A DNA stretch of 64,000 nucleotides from Aurantimonas coralicida_A (GTDB lineage Bacteria; Pseudomonadota; Alphaproteobacteria; Rhizobiales; Rhizobiaceae): positions 1 through 64,000 of the forward strand of contig NZ_JAYXIH010000023.1 of NCBI RefSeq assembly GCF_036016755.1. The letters are read 5' to 3'. The first letter of the stretch is position 1; every line of letters begins with the position of its first letter. The notes beneath the pieces were generated by a model that was given only the letters and a program-made list of their open reading frames with translations, did no database searches and was not told the origin of the DNA. Below, piece by piece: positions 8,117-17,411 of the stretch. A program made the position numbers and the translations under genes.

Positions 8117-9703
8117 TTACAGCAGTCGCTCGATCGGCATGTATCGTATCACGGCAGCCAGGACGGCCGCCGGACGTGTGATCCCGGGTTCTTGGCTGCG
8201 ATTTGTGCGGCCATCGTGCCAGAAGAGCCGCCGTCCTTCGCGCGTGACACGGTAGGCAACGCTCGGTGATCGTCCGTCCTCCAGAAATGCGGCGGTGCGT
8301 TCGGCGAAACCCGACCCGTGTATCAATAGAACGACTTCGCTATTGTCTAACGCGGAGCGCGGGTCGAGGTTGAACGAACCGATCACGGAGAGACGATCGT
8401 CAATCACCATGACCTTGGAGTGCAAACTGGCTGCGACGTCATCATGTCTGTGACTGCCGGTGATGGAGCCGTGCAGCAGCGAGGCTACCCGGCGCACCGG
8501 TGCGTTGAGCTTGAGTTCGTGGATCGCGACACCGGCATCGAGCAAGGCAGGTCTGTATTTGGCGTAGCCTGCCTGTGCGGCGAGGACGTCGTTGGTGGCG
8601 AAGGAATTGGTCGTGACTCGCACCTTGACGCCGCGATCCACGAGCGCCGCGAAACGGCGCACGCCATTTCGACCCGGAATAAGGTAGCCGGATTCGATGT
8701 CGAGCGTTTGTTCGGCCGCGGCAGTCAGATCGGCGATACGCCTTGCGACCTTGCGATGGTCGGGGCCGGTAATTCCCGGATGGTCGTCCACAATGCTTGA
8801 CGGGCACCAGACGAGATCGGCCAGCAACGCCCGGACCGAGGGAAGATCGGCGACCCGGGCGACGGCGCCAGGATCCGTCTCTCCGGCGTTTCCCAGGCGT
8901 TCGGCGCCGATCGCCTCGTCAAGCATCTTCAGGTGCCGTTCGATCACGGCCGATCCGGCCCGTTCCTCCACACCGAATGCAGAGGACGGCATGGCCAGTT
9001 CGCTGTCCCAGTATTGTTGTACCGACGCCCCCATGGCGGCTGCGGACGGACCGGCTATCAGCACGTCGCAGTCGCGGAAGTTCATGGTCTCCGCCAAACC
9101 GAAATACGCATTGCCGATGTTGCGTCCGCCCGTGATCGCGACGACGTCGTCGACGACAAGAGCCTTGTTATGCATGCGCCTGTTGAGACGTGCGAAGGCA
9201 AAGAACCAGTGCAGGAAGTAGGCGCGACGTGTCAGTGAGGCGTTGTAGATGCGCACTGTCACCTGCGGATGCGCTGCCAGCGTCTTGACCAGGGTGCGTG
9301 TGCCGCTTGCATGGAGGTCGTCGAGCAGGACGCGCACGCGAACGCCGCGCCCGGCGGCTTCGATCACGTGACGCGCCATCAGATGTCCGGCCAGGTCGCT
9401 GTGCCAGGTGTAGTATTGAAGATCGATCGTGTCGGCCGCAGCTTCAATGAGCGCAAGCCGCGCGGCGAGGGCCTTGGGTCCGTCCGGGAGAAGGTCGTGT
9501 CCGCTGTGACCCGTGTCGCGCGCGTTGTCTGGAGTGAGCGTCTTGACCAGGTCCCGCAGCGCTGACGGGCGTGCAGGGACGGCGCATGCCCCTTCGCGAT
9601 TCAGGATGTCGCGCCGAATGTGGCGATAGCGCCGTTCGCCCAGCAGGACGAGACCGCCGAGTCCGAACAGGACGCCGAGGATCGCCAGAAGCCATTGCGT
9701 CAT
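8117..9703 (-). CDS. phospholipase D / cardiolipin synthase-like protein
   Basis: A 528-aa protein with one N-terminal membrane anchor (residues 3-22) and two HKD catalytic motifs, HNKALVVDD (His178) and LHSKVMVID (His428). Each is followed by a Gly/Asn segment (GGRNIGNAYF and IGSFNLDPRS), the paired arrangement of phospholipase D enzymes. The layout fits membrane-bound cardiolipin synthases or the YmdC/ClsC type that transfer a phosphatidyl group; hydrolysis instead of synthesis is possible. The start codon overlaps the stop of the upstream EEP-family gene (ATGA), so the two proteins probably act in one process. Confidence 0.82.
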   Translation of the reverse strand: MTQWLLAILGVLFGLGGLVLLGERRYRHIRRDILNREGACAVPARPSALRDLVKTLTPDNARDTGHSGHDLLPDGPKALAARLALIEAAADTIDLQYYTWHSDLAGHLMARHVIEAAGRGVRVRVLLDDLHASGTRTLVKTLAAHPQVTVRIYNASLTRRAYFLHWFFAFARLNRRMHNKALVVDDVVAITGGRNIGNAYFGLAETMNFRDCDVLIAGPSAAAMGASVQQYWDSELAMPSSAFGVEERAGSAVIERHLKMLDEAIGAERLGNAGETDPGAVARVADLPSVRALLADLVWCPSSIVDDHPGITGPDHRKVARRIADLTAAAEQTLDIESGYLIPGRNGVRRFAALVDRGVKVRVTTNSFATNDVLAAQAGYAKYRPALLDAGVAIHELKLNAPVRRVASLLHGSITGSHRHDDVAASLHSKVMVIDDRLSVIGSFNLDPRSALDNSEVVLLIHGSGFAERTAAFLEDGRSPSVAYRVTREGRRLFWHDGRTNRSQEPGITRPAAVLAAVIRYMPIERLL

Positions 9704-10470
9704 GTCGCTTCGTCCCCGATCCCAGACATCTCGGGCCCGAGAGCCGTCTGACCTGTGGAGAGAGGGTTCCGGTCACCGCTGATCTCGAACTCCGCCCAAA
9801 TAGGCAGGTGGTCGGAAGCGATCCGGGCGAGCCGGTCGGCGATGACGGCGCAATCGGTGAGAGCGAGACGATCATTGTGGTAGATGCGGTCGAGCGGGGT
9901 CAAGGGCCGCCGGGACGGATAGCTGGGCCCGGTGGGAGTCAACGACATCTCTTTCTCGAACAGGCTCAGGCTGTTGGGAGTGCGCCCCCACCCATTGAAG
10001 TCACCCACGATAATCGCCGCGCGTTTCGCGTCCAGTTCAACTGCGGCGAGCAGCGCCCGCGACTGCCGATAGCGGTATCGGGCGAGCAGGCCCAAATGTG
10101 TGGCAATCATCCGCAGGGGAAACTCTCCGGCGTTCAAATCAGCAAGGACCGCTCCTCTCGGCTCCAGGCCGGGCAGCTCGAGACAACGTGTCTGCCGCAC
10201 GTCGATGCGGTCGCCAACCAGCACGACATTGCCATGCCAGCCGAGGCCTGGCTCATCGTGGTCAAGCGCGGCGAGCCGAAGGCCGGTGCGTTCGTGAATC
10301 TTGGCCGCGTCGAAAATCGCCCGTCGCTGGTTGAAACGATAATCGGCTTCCTGCAACGCGACGATGTCAGCGTCCAACGACGCGACCAGATCGAGGATAC
10401 GTTCCGGGTCCCGTCGTGCATCGCGACCGATCGCCTTGCGGATGTTATAGCTGGCAACCCTGATCCGCAT
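9700..10470 (-). CDS. endonuclease/exonuclease/phosphatase (EEP) family protein
   Basis: The conserved fold starts at MRIRVASYNIRKAIG, so I place the start at the ATG complementary to 10468-10470 (256 aa) rather than further upstream. Catalytic elements of the EEP superfamily are present: Asn in SYNIRK, the metal-binding Glu in VALQEADY, GDFNGWG and the terminal SDHLPIWAEF. These enzymes hydrolyse phosphodiesters in DNA or lipids (sphingomyelinase/ElsH-like). Pairing with a phospholipase-D-family gene suggests a membrane-lipid role. This linkage recurs in bacteria, but the substrate is not established. Confidence 0.8.
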   Translation of the reverse strand: MRIRVASYNIRKAIGRDARRDPERILDLVASLDADIVALQEADYRFNQRRAIFDAAKIHERTGLRLAALDHDEPGLGWHGNVVLVGDRIDVRQTRCLELPGLEPRGAVLADLNAGEFPLRMIATHLGLLARYRYRQSRALLAAVELDAKRAAIIVGDFNGWGRTPNSLSLFEKEMSLTPTGPSYPSRRPLTPLDRIYHNDRLALTDCAVIADRLARIASDHLPIWAEFEISGDRNPLSTGQTALGPEMSGIGDEAT

Positions 10471-10739
10471 CGTAACCTCGTCGCATTGCGTCCCCGCCGG
10501 CCTCCAGACATGTAGAACGAGGCAAGGCAAAACCAGGGCAACCGACGAAATCCCTGAATCGGTCGCCATCGCATGAAAGAGTCGTTGGACCTCACTGACG
10601 TCCATGCCGCCGTGCCAGCCCGTGAGATATCTTGCTCATGTGGTCACTGCTTGATGGTTGCTTGGCTCGAGCCGTCGCCAGGGATCTTCCTGTCGACACT
10701 TGCGTCCTATTCGGCCGGCTGCCCCGCAGGCTTGTCGTC

Positions 10740-10935
10740 TTAGGCTGCGACGTGGTGCGCATCCGGCGCATCCGGGGTAAACCGCGAGACGAAACGGCCC
10801 AGCTGATCGAGATAGGTCAGGATCACTGGCACCACGACGAGCGTCAGCAGGGTCGAGGAAATCAGGCCGCCGATGACCGCGTGGGCTATCGGGGCGCGTT
10901 GCGACCCGCCTTCGCGCTCGCGGTCGGCCGGGCCC
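10740..10935 (-). pseudogene. RND efflux pump C-terminal remnant
   Basis: The peptide GSQRAPIAHAVIGGLISSTLLTLVVVPVILTYLDQLG is the last transmembrane segment of an AcrB/MexB-type RND exporter, followed by a short cytoplasmic tail and a stop. About 1000 upstream residues are absent; the match ends where the adjacent LysR gene begins. It is a decayed fragment with no function. (Fewer than 60 residues are recognisable.). Confidence 0.65.
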
Positions 10936-10978
10936 ATGATCCGTTGACAGGATGGCGGCGCGCGAGCCTTCATCGCTG

Positions 10979-11893
10979 ATGGAAACATGGCGTCACGATC
11001 TTTTCTCCCTCGCGCTTTTCATCCGGATCTGCGAGGCGCACAGCATCACCCGCGCCGCCGAGCAAATGAACGTCGCCACCTCGGCGGTGAGCCGACGCGT
11101 CGCTCTCCTCGAAAGCGAGGCCGGGCTGCCGCTGCTAATTCGCAAACCGCATGGCGTTGAGCCGACCACAGCCGGCCTGCTCATGCTGCGTTATGCGCGC
11201 GACGTCATGCATCTTGGCCGGCAACTCGACGCCGCGCTGGATGATCATCGATCGGGAGCCAGTGGCCATATCCGGGTCTATGCCTCGAGTTCGGTCCTGG
11301 TGGAGTGTCTTGCCGCTCATCTGTCCCAATTCGGACGCGAATATCCGCGCATCAAGCTCGATCTGGAAGAGCGGCCAAGCGCCGACACTCTCGAAGCCCT
11401 GCATCGCCGCCAAGCCGATATCGGAGTGGTTGTGGCCGGCAGCGAGATGGGCGGATTGTCAAGCTTTGCCTATGCCAGCGACTCGCTTGCCGTGGCGCTT
11501 CCGAAAAACCATCGCCTCGCTGGGGCGGAGCGCCTGCGATTCAGCGAGCTTTTCGACGATGATCACATCGCGCTCGAGCCGGGAACCGCCGTGCATCGGT
11601 TGCTAGCGGAAAAGTCGCGCGCCTATCAGCCAGGGCCAAGAATCCGGGTGCAGGTCCGAAGTTTCGAGGTCATGTGCCAAATGATCGGCCAAGGCCTTGG
11701 GATCGGGATCCTTCCACGCCGCGCCGTTGGTCCGCTGGCAGCGGCCTTGGGTCTGACGCTGGTCGCTCTCGACGAGCCGTGGGCCGAGCGAAAATTCGTC
11801 ATCTGCGTGCAATCGCCTGACAATCTCAGCGCGTCGGCCGATCGGCTAGTTTCATTCCTGCGCGAACAGGTGCAGCCCGCGCCTGAGGCGTGA
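10979..11893 (+). CDS. LysR-family transcriptional regulator
   Basis: About 304 aa from the ATG at 10979 (METWRHDLFSL), preferred over an upstream ATG at 10952 because the conserved HTH starts right after it. The HTH (FIRICEAHSITRAAEQMNVATSAVSRRVALLE) and the effector domain are normal. It reads in the same direction as the downstream amidase/CoA operon, 158 bp away, and is the likely regulator of that operon. Candidate palindromic sites lie in the spacer. Confidence 0.85.
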   Translation: METWRHDLFSLALFIRICEAHSITRAAEQMNVATSAVSRRVALLESEAGLPLLIRKPHGVEPTTAGLLMLRYARDVMHLGRQLDAALDDHRSGASGHIRVYASSSVLVECLAAHLSQFGREYPRIKLDLEERPSADTLEALHRRQADIGVVVAGSEMGGLSSFAYASDSLAVALPKNHRLAGAERLRFSELFDDDHIALEPGTAVHRLLAEKSRAYQPGPRIRVQVRSFEVMCQMIGQGLGIGILPRRAVGPLAAALGLTLVALDEPWAERKFVICVQSPDNLSASADRLVSFLREQVQPAPEA

Positions 11894-11934
11894 AGCCCGG
11901 TTTCCCGGATTGCTGGTTCTCCCCATGCCAGACG

Positions 11935-11979
11935 CGAATTCTCCATATTCGAAATCTGACACCACGGAATTCTAATTCC
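11935..11979. promoter_or_regulatory. two candidate operators upstream of the amidase operon
   Basis: CGAAT-N7-ATTCG at 11935-11951 and GGAATT-CT-AATTCC at 11966-11979 are both perfect inverted repeats in the AT-richer spacer between the LysR gene and the amidase operon. Two half-related sites about 30 bp apart fit the usual LysR recognition/activation arrangement. There is no direct evidence of binding. Confidence 0.4.
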
Positions 11980-12051
11980 CGGAAGCATTTTTTACCCATA
12001 GGCTGAGAAAGTCATTCGGACGTGATGCAGACGAAATTGGGACATTGACGC

Positions 12052-13386
12052 TTGTCACACTCCTCTCTCCCGGACTGGACAGGCCTTCAAAAGGAAGGTC
12101 GTGCGCGGCAAATCGCCCATCGCCAAGCGATCGCGGCGGATCTCGACCAGGCATTCAACCTGTTTGTCGAGCGTGAAGGCGGCGAGAGCGCGAATTCGGA
12201 CGGTATCCTGGAGGGAATGCCCTACGCAGCCAAGGACATGTTCGATCTGCCGGGCCGGGCACCTCTGTTCGGTCTGGACAAGGCCTTGTCCGCGCCCCCG
12301 CGGCATCCGGCGGAAATTCTTCGCCGTCTCGATCGGGCGGGCGGGCATCGCATCGGGCTCACCCGGTTGACGTCGATCGCCTATGAGCCCTCGGGAGCGG
12401 GCACCGCGCTCAATCCATGGAACCCCGAGATGGCGCCCGGCGGGTCGTCGTCGGGCTCGGCCGCCGCCGTGGCCTGCGGGGCTGCTTTCATCGCTCTGGG
12501 ATCGGACACCGGCGGGTCGTTGCGCATTCCGGCCCATTGCTGCGGCGTGACGGCGTGGAAACCGAGCCCCGATACGATACCGCGCAACGGCGCGGCGACC
12601 CTTGCGCCGAGTCTCGATACGATCGGCCTGATCGCCCGCAGCGCCCGCGATATTCTGCTGACGATGGACGCGACGCATCTTGCGCCCCCTTCCGGCGAAA
12701 TCGAAGCGGAGCGCGCGAAGCCGGGCATCGCGATTGCGGTGGATATCATGGCGCTCGCCGAGCCCTCCGTCAGATCTGCTTGCGAGGCCGGGATCGCACA
12801 TCTCTCCGGGCTTGGGTTTTCGCTACAAGACCGCGACGCGAAACCCGAAATCAAACGGGCCGGAGATGCGGCGCTGCGCGTTCTGCAAGGGGAGGCGGCC
12901 CGCCATTTCGCCCCCTCACTCGACGCCCTTTCCGCCAACCCGTCGCTGCGCCGTCGCCTCGAGATGGGGCTCAGCGTCGATGACGCGACCCTCGCTTCGG
13001 ATCTCGCCGGGCGGAAGGCCGCGCGCCAGGAATTTCTGACGGCGGTCTTCGGACGCTGCGATTTCCTCGCGCTGCCGGTCATGCCGATCCGCACGCCGGC
13101 GCTCACGGAGGTCGACCCGGCCTCGAACGACTTTACCCCCCGCATCCTTTACGCCCTGAGTGCCTGGACCCTGTTCGCCAACTATCTCGGCCTGCCGGTT
13201 CTCGCCTTGCCGACCGGCTTCGACGACCGGAACATGCCGGTCGGCTTGCAAATCGTCGGCCGGCCGGGAAGCGATCGACGTCTCGTCGCGCTCGGCGCGG
13301 CGTTCCAGGCGGGTTCCGCATGGCATGGCCGCATGCCGCGCTTCGCCGGGCCGATCATCGAACAAGCGGAGAGAGCGGTCGCATGA
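12052..13386 (+). CDS. amidase signature family hydrolase
   Basis: A 444-aa amidase with the full Ser-cisSer-Lys triad: Lys61 in YAAKDMFD, the cis-Ser in PGGSSSGSAAAV (about 132) and the nucleophile Ser156 in GSDTGGSLRIPA. The family hydrolyses amides, carbamates or urea derivatives. The start is a TTG at 12052; an upstream ATG at 12025 in frame is cut off by a TGA, and no good ATG precedes the catalytic Lys. Its stop overlaps the CoA-transferase start (ATGA). Context suggests it frees a carboxylate that is then activated with CoA. Confidence 0.82.
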   Translation: MSHSSLPDWTGLQKEGRARQIAHRQAIAADLDQAFNLFVEREGGESANSDGILEGMPYAAKDMFDLPGRAPLFGLDKALSAPPRHPAEILRRLDRAGGHRIGLTRLTSIAYEPSGAGTALNPWNPEMAPGGSSSGSAAAVACGAAFIALGSDTGGSLRIPAHCCGVTAWKPSPDTIPRNGAATLAPSLDTIGLIARSARDILLTMDATHLAPPSGEIEAERAKPGIAIAVDIMALAEPSVRSACEAGIAHLSGLGFSLQDRDAKPEIKRAGDAALRVLQGEAARHFAPSLDALSANPSLRRRLEMGLSVDDATLASDLAGRKAARQEFLTAVFGRCDFLALPVMPIRTPALTEVDPASNDFTPRILYALSAWTLFANYLGLPVLALPTGFDDRNMPVGLQIVGRPGSDRRLVALGAAFQAGSAWHGRMPRFAGPIIEQAERAVA

Positions 13387-14564
13387 GTGACGGAGCCCTG
13401 TCCCATTTGCGTGTTCTGGATCTGACGCGCGTTCGCGCCGGGCCCACATGCTGCCGCATCCTTGCCGATTTTGGCGCGGACGTGGTCAAGGTCGAGGCTC
13501 CGGTCGGCATCGATCCTAACGAGAACATGAGCGGGCCGCGGCACGGCTACGACATGCTGAACCTGCATCGCAGCAAGCGCTCGCTCACCTTGAACCTGAA
13601 GAAGCCGCAAGGTCACCATCTGTTCATGCGGCTGGTCAAGGACGCCGATGTCGTCGTGGAGAATTTTCGGCCTGATGTGAAGGACCGGCTCGGGATTGGC
13701 TACGAGGTGCTGAAGGCCGTCAACCCGCGGATCATCCTGGCCTCGATCTCCGGTTTCGGTCAGTCCGGACCTTATCGGATGCGCGCGGGATTCGATCAGA
13801 TTGCCCAGGGTATGGGCGGCTTGATGAGCGTCACGGGACTGCCAGGTCAAGGTCCGGTCCGGGCCGGCATTGCGGTGGCCGACTCGGCTGCGGGAATCTA
13901 CGCCGCCTGCGGTATCCTCGTCGCCGTCACCGAGCGGGAACGATCCGGCGAAGGGCAATGGCTGCACACATCGCTGCTGGAAGCGCAGATCGCGATGATG
14001 GATTTCCAGGCCGCCCGTTATCTGATCGACGGCGAGGTTTCGGGGCAGGTCGGCAACGACCATCCCTATTCGACGCCGATGGGTGTCGTGGAAACCGCCG
14101 ATGGCTACATCAACATCGCCGTCGGCGGCGAGGGGCAGTGGCGGCCGTTCTGCGAGGCGATCGCTCGGCCGGATCTCTCCGATGGTGCGCAATACCGCAC
14201 GCAAGCGGATCGGTTCGCCAACCGACCCGCGCTGATGGCCCTGTTGCGCGACGTCTTCAAGCAGCGGCCCTCCGCCGAATGGCTTGAGCGACTGGAGGAG
14301 CACGGCGTGCCGGCCGGACCGATCAATGGCATCGACGCGGTCTTCGACGATCCGCAGGTCCGTCATCTCGGCATGGCAGTGCCGATGGAGCACGGCGCAC
14401 GTGGCCCAATTCGGGTCGTCGGGCAGCCGATCACCATGACGCGGACGCCCGCCGACATCCGGGCGCCGGCCCCCGACCCGGGCGAACACACGGATGAGAT
14501 CCTCGCCGAAGCAGGGCTGACGGCCGGCGAGATCGCGGCGCTGCGACATGACGAGGTGATCTGA
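13383..14564 (+). CDS. CaiB/BaiF family CoA-transferase
   Basis: A 393-aa class III CoA-transferase starting at the ATG overlapping the amidase stop. Typical elements are LRVLDLTRVRAGPTCCRILADFGADVVKVEAP, FGQSGPY and the C-terminal DPQVRHLGM region. Class III enzymes form an acyl-anhydride on an Asp in the segment aligned with TSLLEAQIA; here the aligned acidic residue appears to be Glu, which some subfamilies share. It would move CoA onto the acid freed by the amidase. The substrate is unknown. Confidence 0.83.
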   Translation: MSDGALSHLRVLDLTRVRAGPTCCRILADFGADVVKVEAPVGIDPNENMSGPRHGYDMLNLHRSKRSLTLNLKKPQGHHLFMRLVKDADVVVENFRPDVKDRLGIGYEVLKAVNPRIILASISGFGQSGPYRMRAGFDQIAQGMGGLMSVTGLPGQGPVRAGIAVADSAAGIYAACGILVAVTERERSGEGQWLHTSLLEAQIAMMDFQAARYLIDGEVSGQVGNDHPYSTPMGVVETADGYINIAVGGEGQWRPFCEAIARPDLSDGAQYRTQADRFANRPALMALLRDVFKQRPSAEWLERLEEHGVPAGPINGIDAVFDDPQVRHLGMAVPMEHGARGPIRVVGQPITMTRTPADIRAPAPDPGEHTDEILAEAGLTAGEIAALRHDEVI

Positions 14565-14568
14565 CGCA

Positions 14569-15417
14569 ATGGAGAACGCAACCATCCACTATGAACGCGA
14601 GGGGCATGTCGCGCGTCTCGTCATCGACCAGGAGCGGCGGCGCAACGCCGTCAACCTTGCGATGTGGCGGCTAATTCCGGACCTGCTGCGGCAGGCCGCG
14701 GCCGATCCAGATGTCCGGCTGGTGGTGGTAACCGGCTGTGGATCCGCCGCGTTTTCCGCGGGTGCAGACATTTCCGAGTTCGCCGCACTTCGCGCGACCG
14801 CAAGCGGCGTCGAGGCTTATGAAGTGGCTGTCACGGCTGCCCTCGACGCGTTACTCGGCTGCCCGAAGCCGACCATCGCCGCAGTGCGTGGCGTCTGCTT
14901 CGGCGGGGGCATGGAAATTGCGCTGTGCTGCGACTTGCGCTTTGCGGACGCCCAAGCGCGCTTCCGCATGCCGGGCGCCCAACTTGGCCTCGGCTACGCC
15001 TATTCCGCGGTGCGGCTGATCGCGGATCGGCTGGGGGCGACCGCGACCGCCGACATTCTGTTTACCGGGCGTGAGATCAGCGCCGCCGAGGCCGCAAGGC
15101 TCGGGATCGCCCAATGCGTGAGCGCCGCCGAAACGTTCGACGCCGACGTGGCGGCGGTGGTCGCGCGGATCGCCGGTAACGCGCCGCTGACGCTGCTCGC
15201 GGCCAAGCGGGCCCTTATCGATCTCGCCAGGCCCGATCATCTTCGCGATCGGGCTGCCGTCGATGCGCTTGTCGCGGCGTGTTTCGCCAGCGAGGACTAC
15301 GCGGAAGGTCGGGCGGCCTTCCGGGAAAAACGCGAACCGCTCTTTCGGGCCGGTGCCGGGACGGCCCCGCAACAAGAGCCCTCCGACCTTTCTTCGGCGC
15401 AAAAGGTGACGTCATGA
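14569..15417 (+). CDS. crotonase-superfamily protein (enoyl-CoA hydratase-like)
   Basis: A 282-aa crotonase. Both oxyanion-hole segments are present, AFSAGADISEF and GVCFGGGMEIAL. The two glutamates that activate water in true enoyl-CoA hydratases are not seen: the first aligns with the Gly in RMPGAQLGLGY, and the second position is Ala/Asp in TATADILFTG. It may therefore isomerise, decarboxylate or hydrolyse a CoA ester instead. It starts 4 bp after the CoA-transferase and its stop overlaps the next gene (ATGA). Confidence 0.82.
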   Translation: MENATIHYEREGHVARLVIDQERRRNAVNLAMWRLIPDLLRQAAADPDVRLVVVTGCGSAAFSAGADISEFAALRATASGVEAYEVAVTAALDALLGCPKPTIAAVRGVCFGGGMEIALCCDLRFADAQARFRMPGAQLGLGYAYSAVRLIADRLGATATADILFTGREISAAEAARLGIAQCVSAAETFDADVAAVVARIAGNAPLTLLAAKRALIDLARPDHLRDRAAVDALVAACFASEDYAEGRAAFREKREPLFRAGAGTAPQQEPSDLSSAQKVTS

Positions 15418-16415
15418 AACGATCCAGCATCCTACGGCACACGATCGGGCTGGCCGCGGCCGCCATCGTCGCCGTATCCCCCATGAAAGCCTTCGCTGTG
15501 GGCCCTGAGCCCGAACCCTTGTCGCCGCCGGTCGAACTCACGGTCGGTTATCAAAAGGTCGGCCACCTGGCCCCGATCACGCTGATCTCCGAGGACTTGA
15601 AGAAGCTCGGCGTCGATCTGAAGACGGTGGAGTTCGCCCGTTATGCCGACGCGCGCACCGCGCTCCTCTCAGGGTCGCTTGAAATGGCGACGGTCGGACC
15701 GGCCGATCTCGCCATCGCGCTGTCGCAGGGATCGACCAACATCGTCGGTATCATGGGCGTCGGTTCGTCGCCGAAATACGTCATCGGCCGCGAGGGCGTG
15801 AAGCTCGATTCCTGGGAAGACCTCAAGGGCAAGACCGTCGCCATCGCGCCGGGTTCGGCCGTCTGGTTCCAGTTCGCCGCGACCTTGACCGAACAGGGGA
15901 TTCCCTATGACAGCTTCAAGGCGGTGAACATCCAGGGCGGCGGCGCCAATTTCGATCAGGCGCTGAAGCGCGGCGAGGTCGATGCCATCGTGACCTGGGA
16001 GCCGTTTGAATCGGTGCCGGTGATCGAGGGTTACGGCTATTTCGCCAAAGGACTGGAATACAGCAAGTCGGAATCGGTCGGCGCCGAACTCGGCATGGTC
16101 GTCGCCACCAAGGAGGCGGTCGACAACAAGCGCGAGGCGGTCGAACGCTTCGTCTGGGCCTATCTGAAGGCACAGGAGACTCTGGCTGCCGATCCGAAGG
16201 CTTTCGCCGCCGCCTATGCCGACCTGACCGGCCTCGCGCCCGACGTTGCCGCCGAGGCCGCCAAGCCGATCACGCTGGGCTCCGTCGTGACACCCGAGCA
16301 GATTGCCCGCCAGGCAAAGGCGTTCGCTGAGTTGGGCGTGATCCAGCGCGATGTCTCCGCGGAGATCGAAGACTATTGGGACGCCTCGCTCGTCAAGAGC
16401 GCCAAGGGCGAGTGA
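15414..16415 (+). CDS. SsuA/TauA/NMT1-type ABC substrate-binding protein
   Basis: A 333-aa periplasmic protein with a signal peptide (about residues 1-27, ending near MKAFA). VELTVGYQKVGHLAPITL, ALLSGSLEMATVGPADLAIAL and AIVTWEPFE are hallmarks of the nitrate/sulfonate/taurine/pyrimidine-precursor binding family. The start is the ATG overlapping the crotonase stop, discarding an in-frame upstream extension. It supplies the permease/ATPase pair that follows. The ligand is not predictable from sequence; an amide or other N-containing compound fits the enzymes around it. Confidence 0.85.
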   Translation: MKRSSILRHTIGLAAAAIVAVSPMKAFAVGPEPEPLSPPVELTVGYQKVGHLAPITLISEDLKKLGVDLKTVEFARYADARTALLSGSLEMATVGPADLAIALSQGSTNIVGIMGVGSSPKYVIGREGVKLDSWEDLKGKTVAIAPGSAVWFQFAATLTEQGIPYDSFKAVNIQGGGANFDQALKRGEVDAIVTWEPFESVPVIEGYGYFAKGLEYSKSESVGAELGMVVATKEAVDNKREAVERFVWAYLKAQETLAADPKAFAAAYADLTGLAPDVAAEAAKPITLGSVVTPEQIARQAKAFAELGVIQRDVSAEIEDYWDASLVKSAKGE

Positions 16416-16488
16416 CGGGACGCCGGCGGCATCGCTTTGCGACGCCGCCGGCAAACTCGCCGCAGATGCTGCAAACAGGAGAGCCGTC

Positions 16489-17397
16489 GTGTCCGACACC
16501 TCAGTCAAACGCCGCGGCAACAGGGTTGGCTCCGAAGGCGCCGGTCTTGCCGCGCCCGGTGGCCGTGCCCTGGGCAGCACGTTGCCGCGGCTCATCATGA
16601 GCGGACGGCTTGGATCGATGATCCTTGCCCTCGTTCTGCCGGTCGTCCTCGTCGTCATCTGGCAATTGGCGGGCACCAACGGCTCCCTGTTCGGCGGCGT
16701 TCTTCCGACCCCAGATCGCGTGGTGAAGGCGTGGTGGATGTGGGCGTTCGGCGAACGCGGTATGGGGCTCAACCCCTATAGCGGGACATGGCTCGCCAAT
16801 GTCCTCTTCTCGACCCAGCGCGTGGCACAAGGATTTGCCGTCGCGATCCTCATCGGTGTGCCTGCGGGCATCATGATCGGCTGGAACCGCCTATCGGCGC
16901 AGGTTCTCGATCCCACGATCCAGCTGTTACGGCCGGTCCCCATCACCGCCTGGCTACCGTTTTCGATCGCCGTTTTCGGCATCGAGAGTTTCGGCGCGAT
17001 CTTTCTGATCGCCCTCGGCGCCTTTTATCCGATCGTCATCAACACCACCCAGGGCGCGCGCCACGTCGAGCGCAATCTCGTCCGCGCCGCGCTGATGATG
17101 GGAGCGAACCGCTTTGACATCCTGCGTTGCGTGGTCGTTCCAGCCGCGCTGCCCTCCATCTTCACCGGGCTGCGGATCGGGCTCGGCATTGGCTGGACCG
17201 CCGTGATCGTCGCCGAGATGATCGCCGTCAAGTCGGGCCTCGGCTACGTCCTTTGGGACGCCTATTACGTCGGCAGGATGGACGTCGTCATCGCCGATAT
17301 GGTCTCCATCGGCCTGATGGGCCTCCTGAGCGACCAGCTCATTCTGCTTGTCGAACGGTGGGCGCTCTCCTGGCGTCTTGTCGTCGCCAGCCGCTAA
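16489..17397 (+). CDS. SsuC-type ABC transporter permease
   Basis: The start is placed at GTG 16489 because a strong AGGAGA lies just upstream and the longer upstream frame covers the previous gene's end and spacer. The 302-aa protein has about six membrane segments, including LVLPVVLVVIWQLAG, and an EAA loop (RAALMMGANRFDILRCVVVPAALPSIFTGLRIG) typical of the SsuC/TauC/ThiX group. It forms the channel with the next ATPase. Confidence 0.83.
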   Translation: MSDTSVKRRGNRVGSEGAGLAAPGGRALGSTLPRLIMSGRLGSMILALVLPVVLVVIWQLAGTNGSLFGGVLPTPDRVVKAWWMWAFGERGMGLNPYSGTWLANVLFSTQRVAQGFAVAILIGVPAGIMIGWNRLSAQVLDPTIQLLRPVPITAWLPFSIAVFGIESFGAIFLIALGAFYPIVINTTQGARHVERNLVRAALMMGANRFDILRCVVVPAALPSIFTGLRIGLGIGWTAVIVAEMIAVKSGLGYVLWDAYYVGRMDVVIADMVSIGLMGLLSDQLILLVERWALSWRLVVASR

Positions 17398-17411
17398 ATC
17401 AGGGATAGATC

